From: JAWXUU01 sp044426045
GTDB taxonomy: Bacteria > Bacillota > Clostridia > Christensenellales > CAMQZB01
Assembly: GCA_044426045.1 (NCBI GenBank)
Contig: JAWXUX010000001.1
Span: 124,001 to 188,000, forward strand
Reading direction: 5' to 3'
DNA length: 64,000 nt
Positions 1 to 9,058 of the stretch are shown here, in pieces; the stretch's first letter is position 1, and each line of letters opens with the position of its first letter. The position numbers and the translations under genes were made by a program. Under the pieces are notes generated by a model that worked only from the letters and a program-made list of their open reading frames with translations, did no database searches and had not been told where the DNA came from.

Positions 1-353
1 TATCAGAAAAAATTTCAATCAAAAAGGTGCTTGAAGCACTCGGCGTTTCTCAAATCAAAGTTTGCGACCCATTCCAGCTTGAAAGTTCAATTTCCGCAGT
101 GAAAGAACTCTCGGAAAAATCAGGCGTGAAAGTTATCATCTTTGAATCACCTTGCATAAGCGTGGCAAAAAAAGGCAAACCGCTTGAAATCAAATCAAAT
201 TGCGTAGGTTGTGGCAGATGTGTTTCTGAAATTGGCTGTCCTGCAATTTTCGCGGGCAAAATTCCAACAATTCAACCGTCACTTTGCACGGGTTGCGGTC
301 TTTGTCAGTCAGTTTGCAAAGTGGGCGCAATAGGAGGTGTCAGCAATGTATAA
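1..353 (+). CDS. iorA: Indolepyruvate ferredoxin oxidoreductase alpha subunit, C-terminal part (5' end outside window)
   Basis: The open frame runs in from the left edge, so the start codon lies outside the window; the GTG at 27 is internal. What remains is the ferredoxin-like tail of IorA. It has two 4Fe-4S cluster motifs: CVGCGRCVSEIGCP, where the cysteine spacing of the first cluster is the unusual one typical of IorA, and CTGCGLCQSVC. IorA with IorB oxidatively decarboxylates aryl pyruvates from aromatic amino acid transamination to aryl-acetyl-CoA, reducing ferredoxin in the anaerobic cytoplasm. The stop codon overlaps the iorB start by 8 bases, so translation is coupled. The downstream iorB and paaK complete a standard operon. 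The large thiamine-diphosphate domain is not in view. Confidence 0.9.
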   Translation, partial: SEKISIKKVLEALGVSQIKVCDPFQLESSISAVKELSEKSGVKVIIFESPCISVAKKGKPLEIKSNCVGCGRCVSEIGCPAIFAGKIPTIQPSLCTGCGLCQSVCKVGAIGGVSNV

Positions 354-903
354 TATCATACTCGCGGGCGTTGGCGGTCAAGGCACCGTTCTCGCATCAA
401 AAATCATCTCGGCATCAGCCCTTGCAAGCGGAAAATGCGTTATCGCAAGCGAAACAATCGGCATGGCGCAACGTGGTGGGTCGGTGACAAGCCACATCAG
501 AATTTCCGAAACTCAAACGGTGGCATCACCACTCGTTGGCGCAGGTCAAGCGGATATCATCATCGCGTTTGAACTTTCCGAAGGGGTGAGATGTTTTCCA
601 TATCTCAAAAAAGGCGGAAAAATGGTTGTTTCAAAAGGAATAATGCAACCGACAACCAAATATGACTACAACACAGAATTGCTTGAAAACTTCTTGAAAG
701 AAAACGTTGAAAACTTGAAACTTGTCGATGCAATGGAAGTTTGCCAAAGCCTTGGAAGCTATCAAGTTTTGAACACGGTGCTACTTGGCAGTGCGCTTGA
801 ATATCTTGAAATTTCCAATATTGAAGAGGGTATGAAGCAAAAAATAAAACCTCAATTTCTCGAATTAAACAACAAAGCACTTGCGGGAGGAAAAAAATTA
901 TGA
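346..903 (+). CDS. iorB: Indolepyruvate ferredoxin oxidoreductase beta subunit
   Basis: A 185-residue protein starting at ATG 346, chosen because AGGAGG lies at 332-337; a GTG at 337 in the same frame overlaps that site. The N-terminus MYNIILAGVGGQGTVLASKI is the glycine-rich signature of the gamma-type domain of 2-oxoacid:ferredoxin oxidoreductases, followed by the conserved AQRGGSVTSHIR segment. It forms the small subunit of the IorAB complex and completes the thiamine-dependent oxidation of indolepyruvate or phenylpyruvate to the CoA thioester. It overlaps iorA upstream and paaK downstream (TGA at 901-903, ATG at 900), so all three are probably co-translated. Length is normal for IorB. Confidence 0.92.
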   Translation: MYNIILAGVGGQGTVLASKIISASALASGKCVIASETIGMAQRGGSVTSHIRISETQTVASPLVGAGQADIIIAFELSEGVRCFPYLKKGGKMVVSKGIMQPTTKYDYNTELLENFLKENVENLKLVDAMEVCQSLGSYQVLNTVLLGSALEYLEISNIEEGMKQKIKPQFLELNNKALAGGKKL

Positions 904-2129
904 ACATGACGAGCGAAACTTTTGAGCTAGTTCTCAAAAACATCAAATACGCAAAAGAAAACAGTGAATACTATCAAAACAAGTTTGCAGATGTCGATGT
1001 TGAAAGTATAAAAACCGAAGAAGATTTCAAAAATTTGCCATTTTCAGATAAAGAAGACCTTCGAAATGCCTATCCATTGAAACTTTCTGCCGTGCCAAAC
1101 AAAGATATCGTGAGAATTCACTCTTCATCGGGCACAACAGGCACGCCGGTTATCATTCCCTACACAAAAAAAGACGTAGAAGATTGGGCGACAATGTTTG
1201 CGCGTTGCTACGAAATCGCGGGTGTCACAAATGAAGACAGAGTGCAAATCACTCCCGGCTATGGACTTTGGACAGCGGGTATCGGCTTTCAAGCGGGGAT
1301 TGAAAAACTCGGCGGAATGGCAATTCCAATGGGACCTGGCAACACAGATAAACAGCTTCAAATGATGCAAGATCTCGAGTCAACAGTTATTTGCGCAACT
1401 TCATCATACGCACTTCTTCTCGCCGAAGAAATTGAAAAACGTGGCATCAAAGAATCAATCCACCTCAAAAAAGGCGTGATTGGGTCAGAACGTTGGGGCG
1501 AAAAAATGAGAAAACGTATCGCAAGCGAACTTGGTGTTTCACTTTATGATATATATGGCTTAACAGAAATTTATGGCCCAGGCGTTGCAATTTCATGCGA
1601 CAGCGAGTGTGGAATGCACTATTTCGACGATTTTTTCTATTGCGAAGTAATCAACCCAGAAACTGGCGAAAATCTTCCCGACGGCGAAATTGGCGAGCTT
1701 GTTATCACTACACTACAAAAAGAAGGCGCACCACTTATAAGATATCGCACGCATGACCTCACAAGAATCATGGTCGGCGAGTGCGCATGTGGTTGCAAAT
1801 ATCCAAGAATTGACACCCTCGTTGGCAGAAGCGACGATATGGTGAAAGTGAAAGGTGTTATCATCTTCCCGCAAAAAGTTGACGAACTTCTCTCAAAAAT
1901 CGACGGCGTGAGCAGTGAATATCAAGTTATGCTTGACCACTTGAACGGACGCGATATCGTCACAGTGTATTTCGAAACATCGGATGAAGATAAAAAAGCA
2001 ATCGAAACAAAAGTCGCAAAAAAATTCAAGGAATACATCGGCGTGAACATTGTTCCAAAAGCAGTTTCAATCGGCGAACTTCCAAGAAGCGAGAAAAAAT
2101 CCGTGAGAATTTTTGATAACAGATACTAA
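900..2129 (+). CDS. paaK: Phenylacetate-CoA ligase family protein
   Basis: A 409-residue AMP-forming acyl-CoA ligase. Motif A1 is SSGTTGTP near residue 78, the YGLTE motif is near residue 220, and the YRTHDL segment precedes the small C-terminal domain. PaaK-family enzymes interconvert aryl acetates and their CoA thioesters using ATP. In iorAB-linked operons of anaerobes the enzyme probably handles phenylacetyl- or indoleacetyl-CoA made by IorAB, possibly conserving energy in the reverse direction (inference). The start ATG overlaps the iorB stop; a second in-frame ATG lies two codons later. Slightly short relative to the usual 430 residues but with both domains intact. A hairpin at about 2203-2253 probably ends the operon. 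Confidence 0.9.
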   Translation: MNMTSETFELVLKNIKYAKENSEYYQNKFADVDVESIKTEEDFKNLPFSDKEDLRNAYPLKLSAVPNKDIVRIHSSSGTTGTPVIIPYTKKDVEDWATMFARCYEIAGVTNEDRVQITPGYGLWTAGIGFQAGIEKLGGMAIPMGPGNTDKQLQMMQDLESTVICATSSYALLLAEEIEKRGIKESIHLKKGVIGSERWGEKMRKRIASELGVSLYDIYGLTEIYGPGVAISCDSECGMHYFDDFFYCEVINPETGENLPDGEIGELVITTLQKEGAPLIRYRTHDLTRIMVGECACGCKYPRIDTLVGRSDDMVKVKGVIIFPQKVDELLSKIDGVSSEYQVMLDHLNGRDIVTVYFETSDEDKKAIETKVAKKFKEYIGVNIVPKAVSIGELPRSEKKSVRIFDNRY

Positions 2130-2202
2130 AATTAATAGCGACTGACAAAACGCAAAAATCATCAAAAATCATCAAAAAACGAATAAAAAAACAGTAAACA
2201 AT

Positions 2203-2256
2203 GGGGTTTATTTTTCAAGTATCTATATATTTGGGAGATAAAGCCCTTTTTTTATT
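2203..2256 (+). terminator. Probable terminator of iorAB-paaK
   Basis: GGGGTTTAT at 2203-2211 can pair with ATAAAGCCC at 2238-2246 with one mismatch and a loop of about 26 bases, followed directly by a run of seven T. The loop is long, so this is a moderate call. Confidence 0.5.
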
Positions 2257-2301
2257 AAAATTCAGCCATAAACGCATTCCTTAAAAAATCGCCACTCATT
2301 T

Positions 2302-2325
2302 CTTAAGGTTTCCTTAAGGTTGAAA
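2302..2325 (+). promoter_or_regulatory. CiaR-like direct repeat upstream of the MacAB-like operon
   Basis: CTTAAG at 2302-2307 and CTTAAG at 2313-2318 are separated by five bases, with the longer TTAAGGTT units repeating at exactly 11 bp. An NTTAAG-N5-NTTAAG direct repeat is the known target of the OmpR-family regulator CiaR of streptococci. Here the repeat lies just upstream of a possible -35 (TTGAAA, 2320-2325) and about 45 bases before the adaptor start. No two-component genes are in the window, so the regulator is not identified. Confidence 0.5.
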
Positions 2326-2363
2326 AACTATCATTAAAACATAAACTTGAAGGAAGTATTAAA

Positions 2364-3941
2364 ATGAAATCTAAAAAGAAATTAAAAGTTATCATTGCCA
2401 TCATTGTGGCAGTTGCAATCGTTGTGACAACAGTTGCACTTTTTGTTCTGCAAAATACGAATGAAGACGTAACTTCATATACTGTTGCATCAAGCTATAT
2501 GAACGAAGCAATCAGCACAACAGGCTCACTTGCGTATTACGACGTGGAAGATGTCACAATCTACAGCGCCGTTTCAATCTCAAGTCAGCTAGTTTCAACA
2601 GGAACTGAAGTTTCGGTTGGTGACGGACTTGTGACAGTGAGCGCAACAGGGCTTGCTTCAGCAATCACTTCAGCTGAAAGTGCAATTGATAAATATGATG
2701 CTCTTATTGCAGCAAGTGAATCAACAACATCAAGTGGCACCGTGACAGCACCGCTTTCAGGTCGCGTGAAAGAAATTTACGCAACCGTGAATGAAGATGT
2801 TCAAATCACAATCGCTGAATATGGCAAACTCATGACTCTTTCAATCGACGGATATATGGCGTTTGATATCACCCTCACAGATAGCACTCTCAAAATCGGC
2901 GACACAGTCTATGTTGAACTTTCAAACGGCAACACAGTTTCAGGAACAGTGAAAAACGTCACTGGCACATCATATAAAATCCTTATTTCCGATGAATACG
3001 GCTCAACTGGTGAAATCGTTTCAATTTCAGGAAGCGACGCCACTGCCGAGCTTTACATAAACAGTCCAATCGATATCCTCACATCAAGCGGAACTGTTGA
3101 AGAAATCAATGTTTCAGTGAATTCACTCGTGACTTCAGGAAGAACGCTGATTGTTCTTAACGAAGTGACAGAAGCAAGCGACTATTCAGAATATGTCGAA
3201 GCAAGAACAGAAGTTGCCGAACAACTTGCAATCATGATTGCTGCACTTCAAAACAACACAATCCTTTCACCATATGAAGGTGTCATCTCTTCAATCGCGT
3301 CATCATCAACAGCAAGTATCGCAAGTATCGCAAACGCTGATTATATGCAAATCGACGTTGAAGTTAACGAACTTGACATTTTGAATGTTTATTATGGAAT
3401 GGAAGCGGAAGTGACAATCGATGCACTTTCAACAACTGTGACAGGATATGTCACTGCAGTTGCAACAGCATCAACATCATCAACAACAACAACATCATAT
3501 ACAGTCGAACTCTTGGTTGAAAGAACATCAAGCATGTATTCAGGCATGAGCGCAAGTGTAGACCTTATCATCGCACAAACCGACGATGTTATCATGATTC
3601 CAATCGAAGCACTTTCAGAAGATGAAGAGGGTGTTTATGTCTACACTAATTCAAGACTCACTAAAAAGCAATATGTGACTCTTGGTGACACAAGCTCAAT
3701 TTATGTTGCAATAACTGAAGGACTTGAAGTTGGCGACGAAATCTATTATGAAGTGACAGAAGCTGACGAAAGCAGTATCTCTTCAATCCCAAGCATTCCA
3801 ACAACAACCGACACATCAGGCATGACAGGCATGACAGGCATGATGGATATGTCAAGCATGGCAGGCATGGATATGAGCAGTATGCCAAGTATGGACAGTG
3901 GAATGTCAAGCGGAATGACTGGCGGAATGGGCGGCAGATAA
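2364..3941 (+). CDS. Efflux periplasmic adaptor (MacA/HlyD-like membrane fusion protein) with Met-rich tail
   Basis: A 525-residue protein with one N-terminal membrane anchor (about residues 7-29) and an extracytoplasmic body rich in Ser, Thr, Val and Gly. Two lipoyl-like halves are visible (GTVTAPLSGRVKEIYATVN and TILSPYEGVISSIASS), then a beta-barrel section and the membrane-proximal part near VYVYTNSRLTKKQYVTLG. This is the layout of adaptors that link an ABC exporter to the outside. The last 40 residues hold 13 methionines in GM, SM and DM repeats, which could bind copper or silver ions (inference) or act as a flexible tail. It is followed by a MacB-like ATPase and permease, so it is the adaptor of a tripartite-like Gram-positive exporter; the substrate is unknown. 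Confidence 0.85.
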   Translation: MKSKKKLKVIIAIIVAVAIVVTTVALFVLQNTNEDVTSYTVASSYMNEAISTTGSLAYYDVEDVTIYSAVSISSQLVSTGTEVSVGDGLVTVSATGLASAITSAESAIDKYDALIAASESTTSSGTVTAPLSGRVKEIYATVNEDVQITIAEYGKLMTLSIDGYMAFDITLTDSTLKIGDTVYVELSNGNTVSGTVKNVTGTSYKILISDEYGSTGEIVSISGSDATAELYINSPIDILTSSGTVEEINVSVNSLVTSGRTLIVLNEVTEASDYSEYVEARTEVAEQLAIMIAALQNNTILSPYEGVISSIASSSTASIASIANADYMQIDVEVNELDILNVYYGMEAEVTIDALSTTVTGYVTAVATASTSSTTTTSYTVELLVERTSSMYSGMSASVDLIIAQTDDVIMIPIEALSEDEEGVYVYTNSRLTKKQYVTLGDTSSIYVAITEGLEVGDEIYYEVTEADESSISSIPSIPTTTDTSGMTGMTGMMDMSSMAGMDMSSMPSMDSGMSSGMTGGMGGR

Positions 3942-3955
3942 GAAGGAGCGAAAAT

Positions 3956-4627
3956 ATGTTAACACTAGAAAACGTATGCAGAACATATGATGTGGGCGGA
4001 GAAGTTGTTAAAGCGCTCGACAATGTGAACATACATATCGGAAAAGGTGAGTTTGTCGCAATCATTGGCCCATCTGGGTCAGGCAAATCAACCCTCATGA
4101 ATATTATCGGCTGTCTTGATATCGCAAGCTCGGGCAGATATAGTCTTGACGGGATAGAGATTGAAAAATACACCGACGATCAACTTGCGGAAATTCGCAA
4201 TAAAAAAATTGGGTTCATTTTTCAAAACTTCAACCTTTTGAATAAACTAACAGCGGAAGAAAATGTTGAACTTCCATTGATATATCAAGGAATGAAAGAA
4301 GCTGAAAGAAAAGTTCGCGTGAAAGATGCCCTTGAAAAAGTTGGTATCTACTATCGAAGAAACCACACGCCACTTGAACTTTCCGGCGGACAACAACAAC
4401 GTGTGGCGGTTGCAAGAGCACTCGCGTCAAAACCGTCGCTACTTCTTGCCGACGAACCAACGGGTAACCTTGATTCTAAAACAACAAAAGATATCATGGA
4501 TTTGTTCCATGAACTTCATAAGGAAGGCAACACAATCGTGCTTATCACCCACGACAACGAGATTGCAAAACAAGGCTCTCGTCAAGTGCGTATCCTCGAT
4601 GGCAAATGTCAGGAGGTCAGCTTATGA
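3956..4627 (+). CDS. ABC transporter ATP-binding protein, MacB/LolD type
   Basis: A 223-residue ABC ATPase starting at ATG 3956 behind AAGGAG. Walker A is GPSGSGKST, the Q-loop region is FIFQNFNLL, the signature is LSGGQQQR and Walker B is LLLADEPTGNLD, with the H-loop in LITHD. Sequence and length match the MacB/LolD (type VII) ABC branch, which powers mechanotransmission rather than classical transport across the membrane. The TGA stop overlaps the ATG of the permease (ATGA at 4624-4627), showing tight coupling. It energises export together with the adaptor upstream and the permease downstream; the cargo cannot be told from sequence. Confidence 0.93.
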   Translation: MLTLENVCRTYDVGGEVVKALDNVNIHIGKGEFVAIIGPSGSGKSTLMNIIGCLDIASSGRYSLDGIEIEKYTDDQLAEIRNKKIGFIFQNFNLLNKLTAEENVELPLIYQGMKEAERKVRVKDALEKVGIYYRRNHTPLELSGGQQQRVAVARALASKPSLLLADEPTGNLDSKTTKDIMDLFHELHKEGNTIVLITHDNEIAKQGSRQVRILDGKCQEVSL

Positions 4628-5799
4628 TAATGATGTTGCAACAGTCATGGAAAATGGCTATCAAAGCGGTTTTTTCAAACAAAGTGAGAACACTTCTCAC
4701 AATGCTTGGGATCATCATCGGTGTCATGTCGCTTGTTGTGCTTGTGTCACTTGTTGATGGTGCAACAGCATCAGTTTCGGAAAACCTCGATTCAATCGGT
4801 AATAACGTCCTCACCGTTACTATAACAGATGACTATTCAAGCCCACTCACTCAAACCGACCTTGACACAATCGTGGAAGAATGCAGTGAAGTGACGGCGG
4901 TTTCGCAATATGTTTCAACGTCTGCATCTTTCAGAAGCGGATATGAAGAAGCTGAAAGAGTGACAGTCACAGGCGTTGTGTCGAATTATTTCGATGTGAA
5001 AGGCGTGACAGTGGTTTCTGGACGTGAATTCCTTTCAATTGATAACGATAATTCAAGTTATGTTGTTATCATCAACGAAAACCTTGCAGAAACACTTTAT
5101 AATTCATATAACGTTGCTGGGGAAGAGCTTTATATCAACGGCTACAAATTCACAGTTGTCGGCGTTATTGAAAGTTTGGACAGTGCAACAACAGAAGCGT
5201 TGATTCCATATTCAACGGTATATAGAATTGGGCTTGCAGATACAACAATAACAACTTTTTATGCCGAACCAAAAGACAGCACAGATTCAACTGATGCAAA
5301 TTCTGAGCTTGCAACATGGCTAACAATGCGTTTCCAATATGATGATGAAGCCTATTCAATCGTGGATATGTCTTCAGTTCAAGACATGGTGAACTCAATC
5401 AACAACACAATGTTGTTGCTTCTTGGTGGTATCGCATCAATCTCACTTATCGTCGGCGGTATTGGTATCATGAATATCATGCTTGTGTCGGTGACAGAAA
5501 GAACAAAAGAAATCGGTATCAGAAAAGCTATCGGTGCGAAATCAAACGGTATCATGATTCAGTTCCTTTTGGAAGCTCTGGTGATAAGTTTGATGGGTGG
5601 TGTTATTGGGCTTGTGCTTTCATATTTCACAATCCTCATAGTCTCACTGTTCGTTGATTCAATCACGCTTTATATCTCTGGCACAGTTTCATTAATAGCA
5701 ATCGGCTTCTCAGTTTTCGTGGGCGTAGTGTTTGGTAGCTATCCAGCACACAAAGCAGCGAAAAAAACACCAATCGAAGCGTTGCGATACAGTTCGTAA
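4624..5799 (+). CDS. ABC transporter permease, MacB/FtsX type
   Basis: A 391-residue permease. ATG 4624 is chosen because AGGAGG lies at 4611-4616 inside the ATPase gene; an earlier ATG at 4606 precedes that site. One membrane helix is near the N-terminus (TLLTMLGIIIGVMSLVVLVS), then an extracytoplasmic MacB-PCD-like domain of roughly 200 residues, then three helices within the C-terminal FtsX domain, including the conserved VTERTKEIGIRKAIGAK coupling segment. This is the MacB four-helix fold. It forms the membrane part of the exporter with the preceding two genes. The lipoprotein gene follows after 11 bases, so it is likely the fourth operon member. Confidence 0.92.
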   Translation: MIMMLQQSWKMAIKAVFSNKVRTLLTMLGIIIGVMSLVVLVSLVDGATASVSENLDSIGNNVLTVTITDDYSSPLTQTDLDTIVEECSEVTAVSQYVSTSASFRSGYEEAERVTVTGVVSNYFDVKGVTVVSGREFLSIDNDNSSYVVIINENLAETLYNSYNVAGEELYINGYKFTVVGVIESLDSATTEALIPYSTVYRIGLADTTITTFYAEPKDSTDSTDANSELATWLTMRFQYDDEAYSIVDMSSVQDMVNSINNTMLLLLGGIASISLIVGGIGIMNIMLVSVTERTKEIGIRKAIGAKSNGIMIQFLLEALVISLMGGVIGLVLSYFTILIVSLFVDSITLYISGTVSLIAIGFSVFVGVVFGSYPAHKAAKKTPIEALRYSS

Positions 5800-5810
5800 T
5801 AGGAGTGTTT

Positions 5811-8723
5811 ATGACAAAATCTATAAAGAAAATAACAGCATATATATTGGTGGTTGCACTCCTTTTATCCCTCATGGGGTGCTCGAGCTCGCTTGACGAG
5901 CCAACGCCAAACACATCGCCTGAAATGACGGTGCCAGAAGGGGAGTTTGCCGAAGGTGAAATGCCTTTTGGCGATATTGAAAGCGGTTTTGGCGGAGTAA
6001 CGCCCGAAGCGACTGAAACACCAACTGCAACAGTAAGCCCAGGCTCTGGAACTGACGTTGTGGTGAAAGAGGTGCTATCAGATGCCAACGGAGTGTATCT
6101 TTATTCGTATGATTCAGTTTTCACATCAGTTGCAAGCAACTATGTTGTGATCAGAATGGACGACGAAGCACTTCTCTCAAAAGACCTTTTCATAACAGAA
6201 ATCAACCTAGTTTCCTACAGTGGTGATGCAGATTTCGACGATGAAGAAATCATTCCCGAAATTGACGATGCAATCCAAATCAACGAAACGACTATGCAAA
6301 CTTCACTGTTCAATGCAGGTTACACAGTAAAAAGCGATGACGATGACGACGAGCCATTTCTCTTTGCACTAGCAAGGGAAGATGACGGCGACTATTATGT
6401 TGTTGAATACGGCACTTCAGGTTGGCAAACAGTTGAAGATGGCATAATCCTTGACAGCGACGAAGAAATCTATATCGGCCTAGCACTTCTTGATTCTGGC
6501 TCATATGAAGTTCAAATCAGCTTTGAAATCAAAGACAGCCAAAACGCCTATAACTTCGGATATTTCGATAAAGAAGTGGAAGACGGCGAAGAATTCACAC
6601 TAACAGCCTATTCAAAAATTTCAAAAGCGAAAGCAGAAGTTTATGTGATGGTTCAAATCGAAGAATATGTCGATGAAAGCGATGATATATATGCAAGTCA
6701 ATATGTTGAAATCACAGATGATGTTGATTCATATATCAGGGTAGAAGTCGACGGAGAAGAAGATTCAAATGCCCTTGACGAGCTAACTAAAATCGTAGAT
6801 ATAGATGAAGTGTATCTTTATATCTATAACGATAGCTCGCTTTCGTATGGCAGCAGCAGTAGTAAATCAGATATCATCCTAGCATTTATGGAAACTGAAG
6901 GTGTTTCAACAAGCGTGAACGAAGATAACCATATCGACGAAGCTGACCTCATGTGGGTAAACTATGAATTCACAATCTATGACGGCACATGGTATGTGTT
7001 TGACGATTCAGGTTATTATTATGGTGACACTAGTGGATATATTTCAAGTGTCACATCTGCAATTGATAAAATTCTTAATATAGGGTACGACTCTGATACA
7101 AAAGATTTTGAAAAAAATGAGGATGCAATAACAACAGCAAGAAACTTATATGATGCGTTGTCGGAATCTGAACAAGCATACTTGCTTGCATTGCAATATA
7201 GCGAGGACGATAATGAATATAATATATCTCAATTGTATTATGGCGTAAATGACAAACCTGCGGACTACAACTCTAGTGAAGATACAGCTGGCGATAATTC
7301 TGTTCATCTAGCAGACTCTTTTGAAACATGGTTTAGCTTTGATGCTGCAGATGGCAAAGACAGCTACACAGGCTATGACCTGATTGCATACCTTGAAGAT
7401 GCCGAAGATTATCTTGACGAACTTGAAGTTGTTTCTGGTTTTGAAACAGTTCTTGAAAACTATGACCTATTGTGGGATACTGACGACACAACACCAACAG
7501 GAACATTCACTTGGGGTACATACACAAATAAATCTATTTCAGACACTCTAATGATTGAAGTAAACACTGGCTCTTCAACTCAAGTCAGCAATCTTGAAAC
7601 GGTTATCTCATATCTCGACGAACTCTCTGATGACGACAGGGCAGTGATTGAAGCAAGAGAACCTGAAACATATGCTTATATTGAATATCTTGAATATAAA
7701 ATCATCACAGACGATGTTGAATACGTGATGAGCGAAATTTCAGCAGTTGTCGCAAGCTATCTTGTCAGCGCCTACACAAACACATTGCTTTATGTTGATT
7801 TGGTGGACGTGTCAGCTGCTGGGGATTATTCAGAAATCAGCTACACTCTAGGACTTGATGCAACGCACATGGTCTACAGCCAATCGCTGTTCACAGCAAT
7901 TGAAAATGCGTATAATTCATATTTTGATTTATCTCCAGAAAAACAAGAAATGCTTGCTAAATACACTTTGACAGTAACAGATCAAGGCAACACAGAAAGC
8001 AGTGCTTCTTCATATTCAAACTATTATTATTTCAACGAGAGCATAATTGATAAATCAACTCTTGAAATCACATATGAAGACGCAATATTTGCTCTTTATG
8101 AAATGATGGAAATCACTGAAAATCTTCAAACATTGTTCTCATATATCGACTACACATCATATTTCGATACTGATATCGCAAAAGAAAGATATGTTGACCT
8201 CGTATTCGGAACATCAGACGGAGACTATAACCACTTGATGTACGGCAATGAAACAAGCTTGTTTGATAACAGTGACTATGACTACAGCAATGAATTCAAC
8301 ACAACACCAGATGAAAACTGGGCAATATATGACCTTGCAAAAGCATACAGCGAGAGCGAATATGTTCAAGATGCAATCATCGCAGAATATATCGAATTTA
8401 TCGAACTATTAATTTATATCGAAGAATATAAACTTGATATCGCAGACGAATTTGAAAACATGATGTATGAAGAAATCTCAACAGATAATGACTATTCAAC
8501 AAAAACAATCTCTCAAATGGCATCTGATCTTGACGACTATATCGATGCAATCTTGGAAGAAGATACTGTTGTTATGGCTGAAGGTATGACAAATGTTATC
8601 ACATATCTATTCACTGAAGGTTTCAGCGACATGGACGAAGCAAAAGAACTCATTGAAGAATGCTTCGATGTTGAAGACATGGTTGAATACATGATTAAAA
8701 CAAAAGGGTACACAGAAGAATAA
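5811..8723 (+). CDS. Large, very acidic lipoprotein of unknown function (MacAB-like operon)
   Basis: Starts at ATG 5811 behind AGGAG (5801-5805); an earlier GTG at 5805 overlaps that site. The 970-residue product has a lipoprotein signal peptide ending LLSLMGC, so it should be anchored outside the membrane. The mature part is dominated by Asp, Glu, Tyr, Ser and Thr with very few basic residues and no recognisable catalytic motif. The first third looks like beta-rich domains (the VYLYSYDSVFTSV and GSYEVQISFEIKD segments). The later part holds three helical segments with a Y-x2-LS-x2-EQ-x2-L flavour (YDALSESEQAYLLAL, YLDELSDDDRAVIEA, YFDLSPEKQEMLAKY) like those in surface-protein helical repeats. 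I do not recognise the family. Operon position suggests a partner or cargo receptor of the exporter (inference). Confidence 0.85.
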   Translation: MTKSIKKITAYILVVALLLSLMGCSSSLDEPTPNTSPEMTVPEGEFAEGEMPFGDIESGFGGVTPEATETPTATVSPGSGTDVVVKEVLSDANGVYLYSYDSVFTSVASNYVVIRMDDEALLSKDLFITEINLVSYSGDADFDDEEIIPEIDDAIQINETTMQTSLFNAGYTVKSDDDDDEPFLFALAREDDGDYYVVEYGTSGWQTVEDGIILDSDEEIYIGLALLDSGSYEVQISFEIKDSQNAYNFGYFDKEVEDGEEFTLTAYSKISKAKAEVYVMVQIEEYVDESDDIYASQYVEITDDVDSYIRVEVDGEEDSNALDELTKIVDIDEVYLYIYNDSSLSYGSSSSKSDIILAFMETEGVSTSVNEDNHIDEADLMWVNYEFTIYDGTWYVFDDSGYYYGDTSGYISSVTSAIDKILNIGYDSDTKDFEKNEDAITTARNLYDALSESEQAYLLALQYSEDDNEYNISQLYYGVNDKPADYNSSEDTAGDNSVHLADSFETWFSFDAADGKDSYTGYDLIAYLEDAEDYLDELEVVSGFETVLENYDLLWDTDDTTPTGTFTWGTYTNKSISDTLMIEVNTGSSTQVSNLETVISYLDELSDDDRAVIEAREPETYAYIEYLEYKIITDDVEYVMSEISAVVASYLVSAYTNTLLYVDLVDVSAAGDYSEISYTLGLDATHMVYSQSLFTAIENAYNSYFDLSPEKQEMLAKYTLTVTDQGNTESSASSYSNYYYFNESIIDKSTLEITYEDAIFALYEMMEITENLQTLFSYIDYTSYFDTDIAKERYVDLVFGTSDGDYNHLMYGNETSLFDNSDYDYSNEFNTTPDENWAIYDLAKAYSESEYVQDAIIAEYIEFIELLIYIEEYKLDIADEFENMMYEEISTDNDYSTKTISQMASDLDDYIDAILEEDTVVMAEGMTNVITYLFTEGFSDMDEAKELIEECFDVEDMVEYMIKTKGYTEE

Positions 8724-8806
8724 CATACCCAAGGGAATTTTTAAAACAATCCCTAAATAATTTTATTTGACAGTAACTACGTGTAATATATTTTCATTTA
8801 AAATCC

Positions 8807-8846
8807 AAAATACAAAGATCCCCAATATTGGGGATTTTTGTATTTT
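8807..8846. terminator. Strong bidirectional-looking terminator after the lipoprotein gene
   Basis: ATCCCCAATATTGGGGAT forms a perfect palindrome and the flanks AAAATACAAA and TTTGTATTTT extend the stem. A T-rich tract follows on the plus strand. Confidence 0.85.
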
Positions 8847-8855
8847 AAAATATGT

Positions 8856-8973
8856 AGGGGAGCACCCATGTGTGCTCCCGCTCTCCAAAGCCCGCCAAAA
8901 TTGAAATATAGAAAGCACAAGGCGAAGCCGCGTGCATTACCACACCTTTCACCTTTCACCTTTCACCTTTCAC
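8856..8973. repeat. REP-like/heptamer element, half copy A (right arm only)
   Basis: A short hairpin (GGGAGCAC...GTGCTCCC, about 8858-8879) is followed by one REP-like unit at 8914-8946, which reads GTGGTAATGCAC with a GGCTTCGCC core on the minus strand, and then four TTTCACC heptamers to 8973. There is no left arm, so this is a solo unit. It lies between the lipoprotein terminator and the promoter of the epimerase gene and fills most of that 335-base gap. Confidence 0.75.
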
Positions 8974-9011
8974 TTTTTTCCCATTTATATAAATTTAAAA
9001 CCACCAAACTA

Positions 9012-9040
9012 TTGATTTTTCCCGTGTTTGGGTGTAAAAT
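9012..9040 (+). promoter_or_regulatory. Promoter of the LacX-like epimerase gene
   Basis: TTGATT (9012-9017), a 17-base spacer and TAAAAT (9035-9040), 19 bases before the start codon. Confidence 0.6.
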
Positions 9041-9058
9041 ACATATGGAGGGAAAATT

